Below are positions 1 to 8,796 of a stretch of DNA of 10,197 nucleotides, piece by piece. The notes beneath the pieces are model-generated. The model did not search any database, was not told the DNA's origin, and was given only the letters and a program-made list of their open reading frames with translations. Every line of letters begins with the position of its first letter. Positions within the stretch are counted from its first letter, which is position 1. Made by a program: the position numbers and the translations under genes. Origin of the DNA: Alphaproteobacteria bacterium (lineage in GTDB: Bacteria; Pseudomonadota; Alphaproteobacteria; Rhodobacterales; Rhodobacteraceae); contig RFKM01000014.1 in NCBI GenBank assembly GCA_003694465.1, positions 1 to 10,197 of the forward strand, given 5' to 3'.

Positions 1-85
1 CCGGGCCGGGCGAGGTTGCGCAACCGGCCGGCTGAGGCCCCCAAGGCTCGCCGCGCCCGGGCGCGCGCCCCTTCGGGGCATGCCT
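1..85. other. Non-coding end of window downstream of carB
   Basis: No gene is supported here. The stretch is very GC-rich and holds several short self-complementary sequences. GGTTGCGCAACC at 14-25 and CGCGCCCGGGCGCG at 52-65 are perfect palindromes, and a small hairpin lies at 67-79. It probably contains the transcription end of carB and the start of whatever lies left of the window. Confidence 0.6.
52..79 (-). terminator. Possible carB transcription end: two GC hairpins
   Basis: Seven bases after the carB stop codon, on the minus strand, comes a 5-bp GCCCC/GGGGC stem with a GAA loop (79 to 67). The perfect 14-base palindrome CGCGCCCGGGCGCG (65 to 52) follows directly. No T-run follows either stem, so this is not a textbook intrinsic terminator. 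The call rests on position and stem strength only; Rho-dependent ending is equally possible. Confidence 0.3.
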
Positions 86-3391
<3,306 letters not shown>

Positions 3392-3455
3392 GTCGGCACC
3401 CTCGGCAGCGGTCGCGCGCCGGCACCTTTATCAGGGCCGACGCAAATTGTCGTGG

Positions 3456-3483
3456 GTTATAAGGAAGGCGCCGCCGGGCGCAA
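3456..3483 (-). promoter_or_regulatory. Candidate carB promoter
   Basis: On the minus strand TTGCGC (3478-3483) is followed after 16 bp by TATAAC (3456-3461). The second hexamer matches the sigma-70 -10 consensus at five of six positions; the first matches the -35 consensus only at TTG. It would give a leader of about 60 nt before carB. It overlaps the inverted repeat at 3464-3491, so this short gap may both end cfa transcription and start carB. Read-through from cfa is the alternative. Confidence 0.3.
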
Positions 3484-3491
3484 GCGCCTTC
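3464..3491 (-). terminator. Inverted repeat after cfa, possible terminator
   Basis: GAAGGCGC (3464-3471) and GCGCCTTC (3484-3491) form a perfect 8-bp stem around a 12-nt loop, 25 bp after the cfa stop codon on the minus strand. What follows (CTTATAACCC) is AT-richer than its surroundings but is not a true T-run, so intrinsic termination would be weak. Position between two tandem genes supports the call. Confidence 0.42.
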
Positions 3492-3516
3492 TGGCCCGTG
3501 CCCGGCTGGCCCCGCG

Positions 3517-4779
3517 CTATTGCGCGCGATAGAGATAATCGCGGGTGATCGGCGCCGATGCGAGGTGCTTGCCGAGCTGGAACTGGTAGACCAGCAAGGT
3601 GCCCACCGAGAACGAGGCTTCCATCGACAGCAGGTAATAGCGCCACATCCGCACGAATCTCTCGTCATAGATCTTCGCCGCGCGCTCGGCATTGGCCATG
3701 AACCGCTCGTGCCAGATCGCCAGCGTCTTTGCATAATGCAGGCGCAGCGATTCGATGTCGCAGGTGACGAGGCCCTGCCGGTCGATCGCCTTCTGCGCCT
3801 CGCCGAGCGAAGGCGTGTAGCCGCCGGGGAAGATGTAGCGGGTGATCCAGGGGTCGGCCTCGTTGGGCGGGCCGACATGGCCGATGGTATGAATGAGGGC
3901 CAGCCCGTCGTCGGTGAGCGCGTTCTTCACGAACCGGAAATACTCGTTGTAATGCGGCACGCCGACATGCTCGAACATGCCCACTGAAACGATCCGGTCG
4001 AAAGTTTCCGACACTTCGCGGTAGTCGCACAGGCGGATGTCGATGCGCCCCTCGAGCCCGGCCGCGCGCACCCGCTCGCGCGCCAGCGCGTGCTGCTCCT
4101 TCGAGAGGGTGACGCCGACGACCTGCGCGCCAAAATCGCGCGCCAGCGTCAGTGCCATGCCGCCCCAGCCGCAGCCGATGTCGAGCACCCGCATCCCCGG
4201 CTCGAGCAGCAGCTTGCGGGCGATGTGGCGCTTCTTGGCCTCCTGCGCGGCCTCAAGGCTCATGCCGTCGCGCTCGAAATAGGCGCAGGAATATTGCCGG
4301 TCTTCGTCGAGGAACAGGTCGTAAAGCTCGCCCGACAGGTCATAATGATGGGCGACGTTGCGCTGCGCCTTGCCCACCGGGGCGAACTGGCGCGCCCAGC
4401 GCAGAAGGTGGCGCGCGCCGTCGAGCGGGCGCTGGAACCATGGCGAGCCGGCGGCGTTGAGATTGGGTATGATCAGGTGGAAGAAGCCGTGCAGATCGTC
4501 GTTTTCGATCACGAGCGCGCCGTCCATGTAGCCCTCGCCCACCGCCAGCGACGGGTTCGTCGCCAGCTTCGGCAGGAGCGCCGCGTCGCGGATCGTCACG
4601 GAGACTTCGGGGGTGCCGGCGCCATAGCTGCGGCGGCTTCCATCGGGCAACGACACGCGCAGCGTGCCGCGGCGCATGATGTGCGCCAGCATCCGATCAA
4701 GCAGGGATATCCACATGCTTTCCCCGAAGGCTCGCCCCCCTCCCGACGAAAACGCCTCGTCCACCGATCGCGTGGTCAT
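3517..4779 (-). CDS. cfa: Cyclopropane-fatty-acyl-phospholipid synthase
   Basis: S-adenosylmethionine-dependent methyltransferase that turns the double bonds of unsaturated acyl chains in membrane phospholipids into cyclopropane rings, acting at the inner face of the membrane. The product has 420 residues (E. coli Cfa 382). The SAM-binding motif [10 protein letters not shown] lies at about 198-207. Residues known to matter in E. coli Cfa have likely counterparts: a Cys in YSCAYF (about 165), Glu 270 in FEHVG, His 297 in HTIG, and a Tyr in [12 protein letters not shown] (about 378). An N-terminal lipid-binding domain precedes the catalytic core. I chose the ATG at 4779, which has a G-run (4785-4791) 5 nt upstream; an in-frame TTG at 4797 would add only six residues. 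The stop is TAG. The gene is divergent from aspS and has its own promoter candidate. In many bacteria such genes are induced in stationary phase or acid stress; nothing here shows that directly. Confidence 0.95.
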   Translation of the reverse strand: MTTRSVDEAFSSGGGRAFGESMWISLLDRMLAHIMRRGTLRVSLPDGSRRSYGAGTPEVSVTIRDAALLPKLATNPSLAVGEGYMDGALVIENDDLHGFFHLIIPNLNAAGSPWFQRPLDGARHLLRWARQFAPVGKAQRNVAHHYDLSGELYDLFLDEDRQYSCAYFERDGMSLEAAQEAKKRHIARKLLLEPGMRVLDIGCGWGGMALTLARDFGAQVVGVTLSKEQHALARERVRAAGLEGRIDIRLCDYREVSETFDRIVSVGMFEHVGVPHYNEYFRFVKNALTDDGLALIHTIGHVGPPNEADPWITRYIFPGGYTPSLGEAQKAIDRQGLVTCDIESLRLHYAKTLAIWHERFMANAERAAKIYDERFVRMWRYYLLSMEASFSVGTLLVYQFQLGKHLASAPITRDYLYRAQ

Positions 4780-4793
4780 CTCAGCCCCCCCAT
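4780..4793 (-). promoter_or_regulatory. G-tract ribosome-binding region and tiny overlapping upstream ORF of cfa
   Basis: The sense strand reads ATG, a G-run, CTGAG and then the cfa ATG. Seven consecutive G (4785-4791, including the G of the upstream ATG) are the only purine-rich Shine-Dalgarno candidate. The upstream ATG at 4793 opens a five-codon frame (ATG GGG GGG CTG AGA) whose TGA overlaps the cfa ATG as ATGA. No ribosome-binding site is visible for this tiny frame, so translation of it is speculative. Confidence 0.4.
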
Positions 4794-4817
4794 GCAACCA
4801 TCAGACTTGCCCGGCCG

Positions 4818-4846
4818 ATTGTCCCCGTCAGGTCACATTCTGTAAA
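4818..4846 (-). promoter_or_regulatory. Candidate sigma-70-type promoter for cfa
   Basis: On the minus strand TTTACA (4841-4846) and GACAAT (4818-4823) are separated by exactly 17 bp. The -35 matches TTGACA at five of six positions and the -10 matches TATAAT at four of six. Transcription would start near 4811, leaving a leader of about 30 nt. It is one of the better promoter matches in the window. Confidence 0.55.
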
Positions 4847-4896
4847 GGATTTTTGCCCCGGCGCGCGGTTTTCCCCGGCGCGCGCGGGGGCCGGGC

Positions 4897-4925
4897 TTGA
4901 CTTCCGGCCCCGCCCGGAGTGTATC
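4897..4925 (+). promoter_or_regulatory. Candidate promoter for aspS
   Basis: TTGACT (4897-4902) matches the -35 consensus at five of six positions. After 17 bp comes TGTATC (4920-4925), a weak -10. A strong TTGAC element with a poorly conserved -10 is common in GC-rich alphaproteobacteria. The leader to the aspS ATG would be about 35 nt. Confidence 0.5.
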
Positions 4926-4967
4926 GGCCCGAAACTCGCAGCCCACCGCACAAGCCAGGGAACGAAC

Positions 4968-6767
4968 ATGCACAGCTTCCGCAGCCATACCTGCGCCGAT
5001 CTTCGCAAGGCCAATGTCGGCGAAGAGGTCCGCCTTTCGGGCTGGGTCCACCGGGTCCGCGATCACGGCGGCATCCTGTTCATCGACCTGCGCGACCATT
5101 ACGGCATCACCCAGGTTCTGGCCGACCCCGACAGCCCGGCCTTCGCGGCGGTCGAGAAGGTGCGCGCCGAATGGGTGATCCGCATCGACGGCAAGGTGCT
5201 GGCGCGCGATCCGAGCCTCGTCAACCCGAAGCTGCCCACCGGCGAGATCGAGGTGTTCATCACCGACATGGAAGTGCTCGGCGCCGCCGGCGAGCTGCCT
5301 TTGCAGGTGTTCGGCGATCAGGAATACCCCGAGGAAACGCGCCTCAAGTATCGCTACCTCGACCTGCGCCGCGAGAAGATGCAGCGCAACATGACCCTGC
5401 GCTCCGACGTGGTGGCCAGCATGCGCCGGCGGATGTGGGAGCGGGGCTTTCGCGAATACCAGACGCCGATCATTACCGCCTCATCGCCCGAGGGCGCGCG
5501 CGACTTCCTCGTGCCCTCGCGCCTGCACCCCGGCAAGTTCTACGCCCTGCCGCAGGCGCCGCAGCAGTTCAAGCAGCTGCTGATGGTGTCGGGCTTCGAC
5601 AAGTATTTCCAGATCGCCCCCTGTTTCCGCGACGAGGACCCGCGCGCCGACCGCTCGCCCACCGACTTCTACCAGCTCGACATGGAAATGAGCTTCGTCG
5701 AGCAGCAGGACGTGTTCGACACGATCGGCCCGGTGCTCGAGGGGGTGTTCCGCGAATTTGCCGGCGGCCGCAAGGTCGATGCCTACGCGGACTGGCCGCA
5801 GATTTCCTACCGCGACGCGGCGCTCTGGTATGGAACCGACAAGCCCGACCTGCGCAACCCTCTGAAAATGCAGGACGTCTCGGAGCATTTCCGCGGCTCC
5901 GGCTTTGCCATTTTCGCCAAGCTTCTCGAACAGCCCGGCAACGAGGTGCGGGCCATCCCGGCGCCGAAGGGCGGCAGCCGCAAGTTCTGCGACCGGATGA
6001 ACGCCTTTGCCCAGAAGGAGGGCCTGCCGGGGATGGGCTATATCTTCTGGCGCGAGGGTGCCGACGGGATCGAGGCCGCCGGCCCGCTGGCGAAAAACAT
6101 CGGCCCCGAGCGCACAGAGGCGATCCGCCAACAGCTCGGCCTCGGCGTGGGAGACGCGGCCTTCTTCCTTGGCGGCCGGCCGAAGGATTTCCAGCGCGTT
6201 GCCGGCCTCGCCCGCGACGTGATCTGGGCCGAAACCCCGAAGGATCCGGCCGACGAGAACTGGCGCGAGCGCTTCGCCTTCGCATGGATCGTCGATTTCC
6301 CGATTTTCGAGAAGGACGAGGAAACCGGCAGGATCGACTTCGAGCACAACCCGTTCTCGATGCCGCAGGGCGGCATGGCGGCGCTGGAAGGCGACCCGCT
6401 CGAGGTGCTCGGCTACCAGTATGACCTGTCGTGCAACGGCGCCGAAATCCTGTCGGGGGCGATCCGCAACCACAAGCCCGAGATCATGTTCAAGGCTTTC
6501 GAGATTGCCGGCTATGACGAGGCCGAGGTGCGCCGGCGCTTCGGCGGCATGGTCAACGCCTTCCATTACGGCGCGCCGCCGCACGGGGGCTGCGCGGCCG
6601 GGATCGACCGCATCGTCATGCTGCTGGCCGAAGAGGAGAACATCCGCGAGGTGATGCTCTTCCCGATGAACCAGCGCGCCGAAGACCTGATGATGGGCGC
6701 GCCGTCGGTCCCGGACAACGCCCAGCTGCGCGAATTGCACCTGCGAATCGTCGACCCCGAAAAGTGA
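4968..6767 (+). CDS. aspS: Aspartyl-tRNA synthetase, probably non-discriminating
   Basis: Class II aminoacyl-tRNA synthetase that charges tRNA-Asp with aspartate and, if non-discriminating, also tRNA-Asn, for later amidation by GatCAB. The 599 residues have the bacterial-type layout: an N-terminal OB-fold anticodon-binding domain (about 1-110), the catalytic core, an inserted GAD domain (about 290-415), then the rest of the core. Motif 1 lies around 145-167 (GFREYQTP). Motif 2 starts with [10 protein letters not shown] at 220. Motif 3 near 535-550 includes [14 protein letters not shown]. The OB-fold has RDHGG with His 33, the residue type linked with non-discriminating enzymes; E. coli has RDLGS. 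The ATG at 4968 has AGGGA (4957-4961) 6 nt upstream. Codon phase and motifs leave no doubt about the family; tRNA specificity is inference. Confidence 0.98.
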   Translation: MHSFRSHTCADLRKANVGEEVRLSGWVHRVRDHGGILFIDLRDHYGITQVLADPDSPAFAAVEKVRAEWVIRIDGKVLARDPSLVNPKLPTGEIEVFITDMEVLGAAGELPLQVFGDQEYPEETRLKYRYLDLRREKMQRNMTLRSDVVASMRRRMWERGFREYQTPIITASSPEGARDFLVPSRLHPGKFYALPQAPQQFKQLLMVSGFDKYFQIAPCFRDEDPRADRSPTDFYQLDMEMSFVEQQDVFDTIGPVLEGVFREFAGGRKVDAYADWPQISYRDAALWYGTDKPDLRNPLKMQDVSEHFRGSGFAIFAKLLEQPGNEVRAIPAPKGGSRKFCDRMNAFAQKEGLPGMGYIFWREGADGIEAAGPLAKNIGPERTEAIRQQLGLGVGDAAFFLGGRPKDFQRVAGLARDVIWAETPKDPADENWRERFAFAWIVDFPIFEKDEETGRIDFEHNPFSMPQGGMAALEGDPLEVLGYQYDLSCNGAEILSGAIRNHKPEIMFKAFEIAGYDEAEVRRRFGGMVNAFHYGAPPHGGCAAGIDRIVMLLAEEENIREVMLFPMNQRAEDLMMGAPSVPDNAQLRELHLRIVDPEK

Positions 6768-6813
6768 CGCGCGCCGCGCAGCACCAGCGCGCGCGGGGGC
6801 ATGGATAGACGGC

Positions 6814-6911
6814 GCCGGCAAGGCATGGCGCACCGTCCGGGGCGCGCAACGGCCCGGCGGACCATGCCCGCATCAACGCCACCCGATGCAGGCATGGCCG
6901 GCAAGCATGGC
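6814..6911. repeat. Two near-identical direct repeats
   Basis: GCCGGCAAGGCATGGC at 6814-6829 recurs at 6897-6911 as GCCGGCAAGCATGGC, differing by one missing G. The copies are 83 bp apart and flank the hairpin at 6862-6897. Whether this is a REP-like element or remnant cannot be decided from one copy of the region. Confidence 0.55.
6862..6897. terminator. Imperfect 13-bp hairpin between convergent genes
   Basis: CCATGCC (6862-6868) pairs with GGCATGG (6891-6897), and GCATC (6870-6874) pairs with GATGC (6885-6889), with one C-A mismatch between the two blocks and a 10-nt loop. Two further G-C pairs form below a bulged A. It lies 23 bp beyond the stop of the small minus-strand gene. Neither strand has a T-run after it, so a bidirectional transcript-end or 3' stabilising hairpin is more likely than a classical terminator. 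Confidence 0.35.
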
Positions 6912-6919
6912 CGTGTTCC

Positions 6920-7111
6920 TCAGACCGATTGCCCTCCCTCCGCGCCCGCGGCATCGGGCGCGGTGAACTCGTGCGAGAACTGGTCGGCCCGCGGCATGAT
7001 GGCGAAGAGGATCGAGCCTGCCATGAGAACGACCCCCACCGTCAGGACGATCCAGTCGATGACGGCATCTGTCCGGCCCGACACTGCCCGCGCTTTCGAT
7101 CCTGACTTCAT
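6920..7111 (-). CDS. Small single-pass membrane protein of unknown function
   Basis: A 63-residue protein I cannot name. It has a basic N-terminus (KSGSKAR), one hydrophobic segment at about 17-39 (AVIDWIVLTVGVVLMAGS), then an acidic, Gly/Ala-rich tail rich in disorder-promoting residues. By the positive-inside rule the tail would lie in the periplasm. The gene is likely real: its ATG at 7111 is preceded by a perfect GGAGGT (7116-7121) 4 nt away, one of the best Shine-Dalgarno sequences here. The stop is TGA. IDWIVLT resembles the VDWVVLT core of small Flp-type pilins in Rhodobacterales, but the canonical prepilin glycine plus Glu+5 is not visible, so pilin function is unproven. It lies 140 bp downstream of the receiver-protein gene on the same strand. 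Confidence 0.75.
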   Translation of the reverse strand: MKSGSKARAVSGRTDAVIDWIVLTVGVVLMAGSILFAIMPRADQFSHEFTAPDAAGAEGGQSV

Positions 7112-7161
7112 CCCGACCTCCGGTTTCGTGCGGGGCTTTCTTTCCGTGTCTCCCTTTTGAA

Positions 7162-7175
7162 CGCCAATTCTGGCG
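7162..7175. repeat. Short inverted repeat in leader of the small membrane-protein gene
   Basis: CGCCA (7162-7166) and TGGCG (7171-7175) flank ATTC, giving a 5-bp stem with a 4-nt loop about 50 bp upstream of the small gene's ATG. It could be a leader hairpin or a weak operator. No family is recognised. Confidence 0.3.
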
Positions 7176-7205
7176 ACAGTGCGAAATAGTCGTGAAATTC
7201 TCCAA

Positions 7206-7230
7206 GTTGGTTACCGCTTGGTTGACCAAC
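7206..7230. promoter_or_regulatory. Tandem operator-like palindromes
   Basis: TTGGTTGACCAA (7218-7229) is a near-palindrome of TTGGT and ACCAA around two bases. Next to it GGTTACC (7209-7215) is a shorter palindrome of the same half-sites. Their centres are about 11.5 bp apart, close to one DNA turn. GGT/ACC half-sites of this type are typical of FadR-subfamily GntR operators. The site lies between the receiver gene and the small membrane-protein gene, about 100 bp upstream of the latter's start. The whole can also fold as a GTTGGT/ACCAAC hairpin. Confidence 0.35.
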
Positions 7231-7251
7231 CGCTCGCGGGCATCGGGGCCG

Positions 7252-7974
7252 TCAGCCGCCGGACAGGCCTTCGCTGGGAAGGCTCGCCAGCCGGGTGCGC
7301 AGCAGTTGCGCAATGTTATGCAATTCGCCCGAGCCGGCACGCGTATGCGAAAGCCGTTCGGCGGCATCGGCGAGAACCGTGTCGTGGGCAACGCGGGCGA
7401 CTCCGCCGAGAAACTGCGCGATGTATGGGCGCGGGGCGTTGCCGGCGCGAATGATCTCTTCGGCATGGCGCAGATCATCGGCGAGCGCCTGGTCGTCGGG
7501 GACAACCTCACCCTCGGCGACGACATGCAGGCCGGTCTCCCCTGCGCCCTCTGCCAGAGCCGAGAGCAATGTCTCCTGAAAGGCGGCGAGGCTCTCGACC
7601 GGCTTCGGCAGGAAAGCCTGCGCCCCGGCGGCGCGCGCGGCCTCTTCCGCGCCCGGATCACCGCTGCAGCCGATCACGACTGGCCCGCCGTTTTCTGCCC
7701 CGACACGCGACATCTCGGCGATCAGCGTTGCCCCGTCGCCATCGGGCAGGCCGGCATCGACGATCACGATGTTGGGCCGGTAGACGGCGAGGTGGCGGTG
7801 GGCGGCGGCAAGGCTGTCGGCCCGGCGCAACCGTGCCCCGGAGCGCAGGCACAGAAGGCGCAGCGCCTCGGAAGCGAGGCGGCTGTCCTCGACAAGCAGA
7901 ATGGTCATCCCCTGCAGGGGCAAGGCGGGCTCGGGCGGGAAGGCCCCGGCGCCGGTGATCTTTCCGACAGGCAT
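7252..7974 (-). CDS. Response-regulator receiver protein with helical C-terminal domain
   Basis: A 240-residue cytoplasmic signalling protein. Residues about 23-135 form a CheY-like receiver domain with all key residues: acidic pair Glu29/Asp30 (ILLVEDS), phospho-acceptor Asp73 (IVIVDAGLPDGDG), Ser104 (GCSGD) in the switch Thr/Ser position, and Lys124 (FLPKPV). The remaining about 100 residues are predicted mainly helical (e.g. DDLRHAEEIIRAG, YIAQFLGGVARVAHDTVL) and contain no recognisable helix-turn-helix, GGDEF, EAL or HisKA motif. A divergent Hpt-like bundle or protein-interaction domain is possible. A 22-residue Pro/Gly-rich stretch precedes the receiver. The ATG at 7974 has AAGGAG (7982-7987) 7 nt upstream. 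An in-frame TTG at 8001 is less likely, and Met23 has only a G-run touching the ATG. The stop is TGA. No histidine kinase is adjacent, so the partner is unknown. A CtrA-like box lies 40 bp upstream. Confidence 0.9.
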   Translation of the reverse strand: MPVGKITGAGAFPPEPALPLQGMTILLVEDSRLASEALRLLCLRSGARLRRADSLAAAHRHLAVYRPNIVIVDAGLPDGDGATLIAEMSRVGAENGGPVVIGCSGDPGAEEAARAAGAQAFLPKPVESLAAFQETLLSALAEGAGETGLHVVAEGEVVPDDQALADDLRHAEEIIRAGNAPRPYIAQFLGGVARVAHDTVLADAAERLSHTRAGSGELHNIAQLLRTRLASLPSEGLSGG

Positions 7975-8013
7975 CGCAAGACTCCTTTCCTGGCCGAGCA
8001 AATCACCATCCGC

Positions 8014-8028
8014 CTAACACGCGGTTAA
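8014..8028. promoter_or_regulatory. Candidate CtrA-binding box
   Basis: On the minus strand the site reads TTAA, seven bases (CCGCGTG), TTAG. This matches the alphaproteobacterial CtrA consensus TTAA-N7-TTAA at seven of eight positions. It lies in the divergent gap, 40 bp upstream of the receiver-protein ATG and just upstream of the mce promoter candidate. CtrA regulates motility, gene-transfer-agent and signalling genes in Rhodobacterales, so the receiver gene is the more likely target. A single box in AT-richer intergenic DNA can arise by chance. Confidence 0.4.
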
Positions 8029-8039
8029 CGCCACCAGAG

Positions 8040-8068
8040 TTGCGCCGCGCGCGGCAGGCGGGCATAAG
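8040..8068 (+). promoter_or_regulatory. Candidate promoter for mce-DUF1467
   Basis: TTGCGC (8040-8045) and CATAAG (8063-8068) are 17 bp apart. The -10 matches TATAAT at four of six positions; the -35 keeps only TTG. The resulting leader would be about 20 nt, with AAGGGA (8084-8089) as ribosome-binding site 6 nt before the mce ATG. Confidence 0.38.
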
Positions 8069-8095
8069 CGGCGCAGGAAATCGAAGGGATGCCCC

Positions 8096-8500
8096 ATGAT
8101 CGGACGCCTCAACCATGTCGCCATCGCCGTGCCCGACCTCGAAGCCGCCGCCGCGCAATACCGCGACACGCTCGGCGCCGAGGTCGGCGCGCCGCAGGAC
8201 GAGCCCGACCACGGCGTGACGGTGGTGTTCATCACGCTTCCGAACACAAAGATCGAACTGCTGCATCCGCTGGGCGAGGACTCGCCGATCCGCGGATTTC
8301 TGGAAAAGAACCCCGCAGGCGGGATTCACCATGTCTGCTACGAAGTGGATGACATCCTCGCCGCGCGCGACCGGCTGAAGGCAGCCGGGGCCCGGGTTCT
8401 GGGCAATGGCGAACCGAAGATCGGCGCCCACGGCAAGCCGGTCCTGTTCCTGCACCCGAAGGATTTCAACGGCACCCTGATCGAGCTGGAGGAAGTCTGA
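8096..8500 (+). CDS. mce: Methylmalonyl-CoA epimerase
   Basis: Interconverts (S)- and (R)-methylmalonyl-CoA, linking propionyl-CoA carboxylase to methylmalonyl-CoA mutase in propionate, branched-chain amino acid and odd-chain fatty acid breakdown, and in the ethylmalonyl-CoA pathway where present. It is cytoplasmic. The 134 residues match the family length and contain two vicinal-oxygen-chelate (glyoxalase-like) repeats. Visible hallmarks are LNHVAIAV with metal ligand His7, IELLHPL (54-59), GGIHHVCYEVDD with a metal-binding His at 78 or 79, HPKDFNG (120-126), and the C-terminal LIELEE with Glu130 as ligand and likely catalytic residue. The ATG at 8096 has AAGGGA 6 nt upstream. Its TGA overlaps the next gene's ATG by one base (TGATG), so the two are translationally coupled. 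Carboxylase and mutase genes are not in the window. Confidence 0.94.
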   Translation: MIGRLNHVAIAVPDLEAAAAQYRDTLGAEVGAPQDEPDHGVTVVFITLPNTKIELLHPLGEDSPIRGFLEKNPAGGIHHVCYEVDDILAARDRLKAAGARVLGNGEPKIGAHGKPVLFLHPKDFNGTLIELEEV

Positions 8501-8781
8501 TGAACATTACCGGCGGCATCGTTCTTTATGTCACGATCTGGTTTCTGACCATTTTCCTCGTCCTGCCGATCCGGCTGCGCAGTCAGGGCGACGAGGGCGA
8601 AATCGTTCCCGGCACCCATTCGGGCGCACCGGCCAATTTCAGGGTCCGCCGCACGATGGTGATCGTGACGCTCTGGGCAACGCTCTTCTGGGCGATCTGC
8701 GCGGCGATCATCTTCTCGGGCGCGATCACGATCGAAGATCTCGACTGGATGGGCGTTCTGGGCGAGCGCATCCCGAACTGA
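8500..8781 (+). CDS. DUF1467 family two-helix membrane protein
   Basis: A 93-residue inner-membrane protein of unknown function that I assign to the DUF1467 family of alphaproteobacteria. It has two hydrophobic helices at about 4-24 (GIVLYVTIWFLTIFLVLPIR) and 52-75 (TMVIVTLWATLFWAICAAII). They are joined by a hydrophilic stretch with the family-like features PIRLRSQGDEGE, PGTHSGAP and FRVRR. The short tail ends ERIPN. The gene starts inside the mce stop codon (TGATG), with GGAGGA (8488-8493) 6 nt upstream inside mce, so both are made from one message. The pairing with mce is, to my knowledge, common in alphaproteobacteria, but no functional link is established. The stop is TGA, 15 bp from the convergent neighbour. 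Confidence 0.88.
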   Translation: MNITGGIVLYVTIWFLTIFLVLPIRLRSQGDEGEIVPGTHSGAPANFRVRRTMVIVTLWATLFWAICAAIIFSGAITIEDLDWMGVLGERIPN

Positions 8782-8796
8782 GCCGGGGCGGCGGCC

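Larger units (their letters stand above)
6768..6919. other. Convergent intergenic region with near-repeats and a long imperfect hairpin
   Basis: No gene is supported between the aspS stop and the stop of the opposing small gene. GC stems (CCGCGC at 6774-6779 with GCGCGG at 6791-6796) sit just after aspS. The motif GCATGG recurs four times (6799-6804, 6823-6828, 6892-6897, 6905-6910), with one inverted CCATGC at 6862-6867. It may hold the transcription ends of both flanking genes, though no T-run is present. Confidence 0.55.

Noticed and set aside
14..25. Palindrome GGTTGCGCAACC at the left edge
   Set aside because: It could be an operator for a gene left of the window, but without that gene or a known family for this site nothing supports a call.
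4777..4797. TTG start for cfa at 4797
   Set aside because: It adds six residues, uses a rarer start and has no ribosome-binding site; the ATG at 4779 has a G-run at 5 nt.
5481..6833. A 450-codon minus-strand frame opposite aspS
   Set aside because: It is the antisense shadow of a certain gene, with no ribosome-binding site and no recognisable motifs.
6801..7160. A plus-strand frame covering the aspS downstream gap and the small membrane gene
   Set aside because: There is no spaced ribosome-binding site, and composition is Arg/Pro/Thr-rich. The minus-strand small gene has a perfect GGAGGT and a coherent helix.
7909..7920. Perfect 12-base palindrome CCCCTGCAGGGG abutting an internal Met codon of the receiver gene
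   Set aside because: It encodes part of PLQG within the reading frame, and the G-run is too close to that ATG to act as a ribosome-binding site. Chance in GC-rich coding sequence is the simplest view.
7972..8001. TTG start for the receiver protein at 8001
   Set aside because: The ATG at 7974 has AAGGAG at ideal spacing; the TTG start would place that site inside the coding region.
7192..8028. A 278-codon plus-strand frame opposite the receiver gene
   Set aside because: The opposing frame encodes an intact receiver domain with a good ribosome-binding site; this one has Gly/Arg/Ala-rich filler and no start signal.
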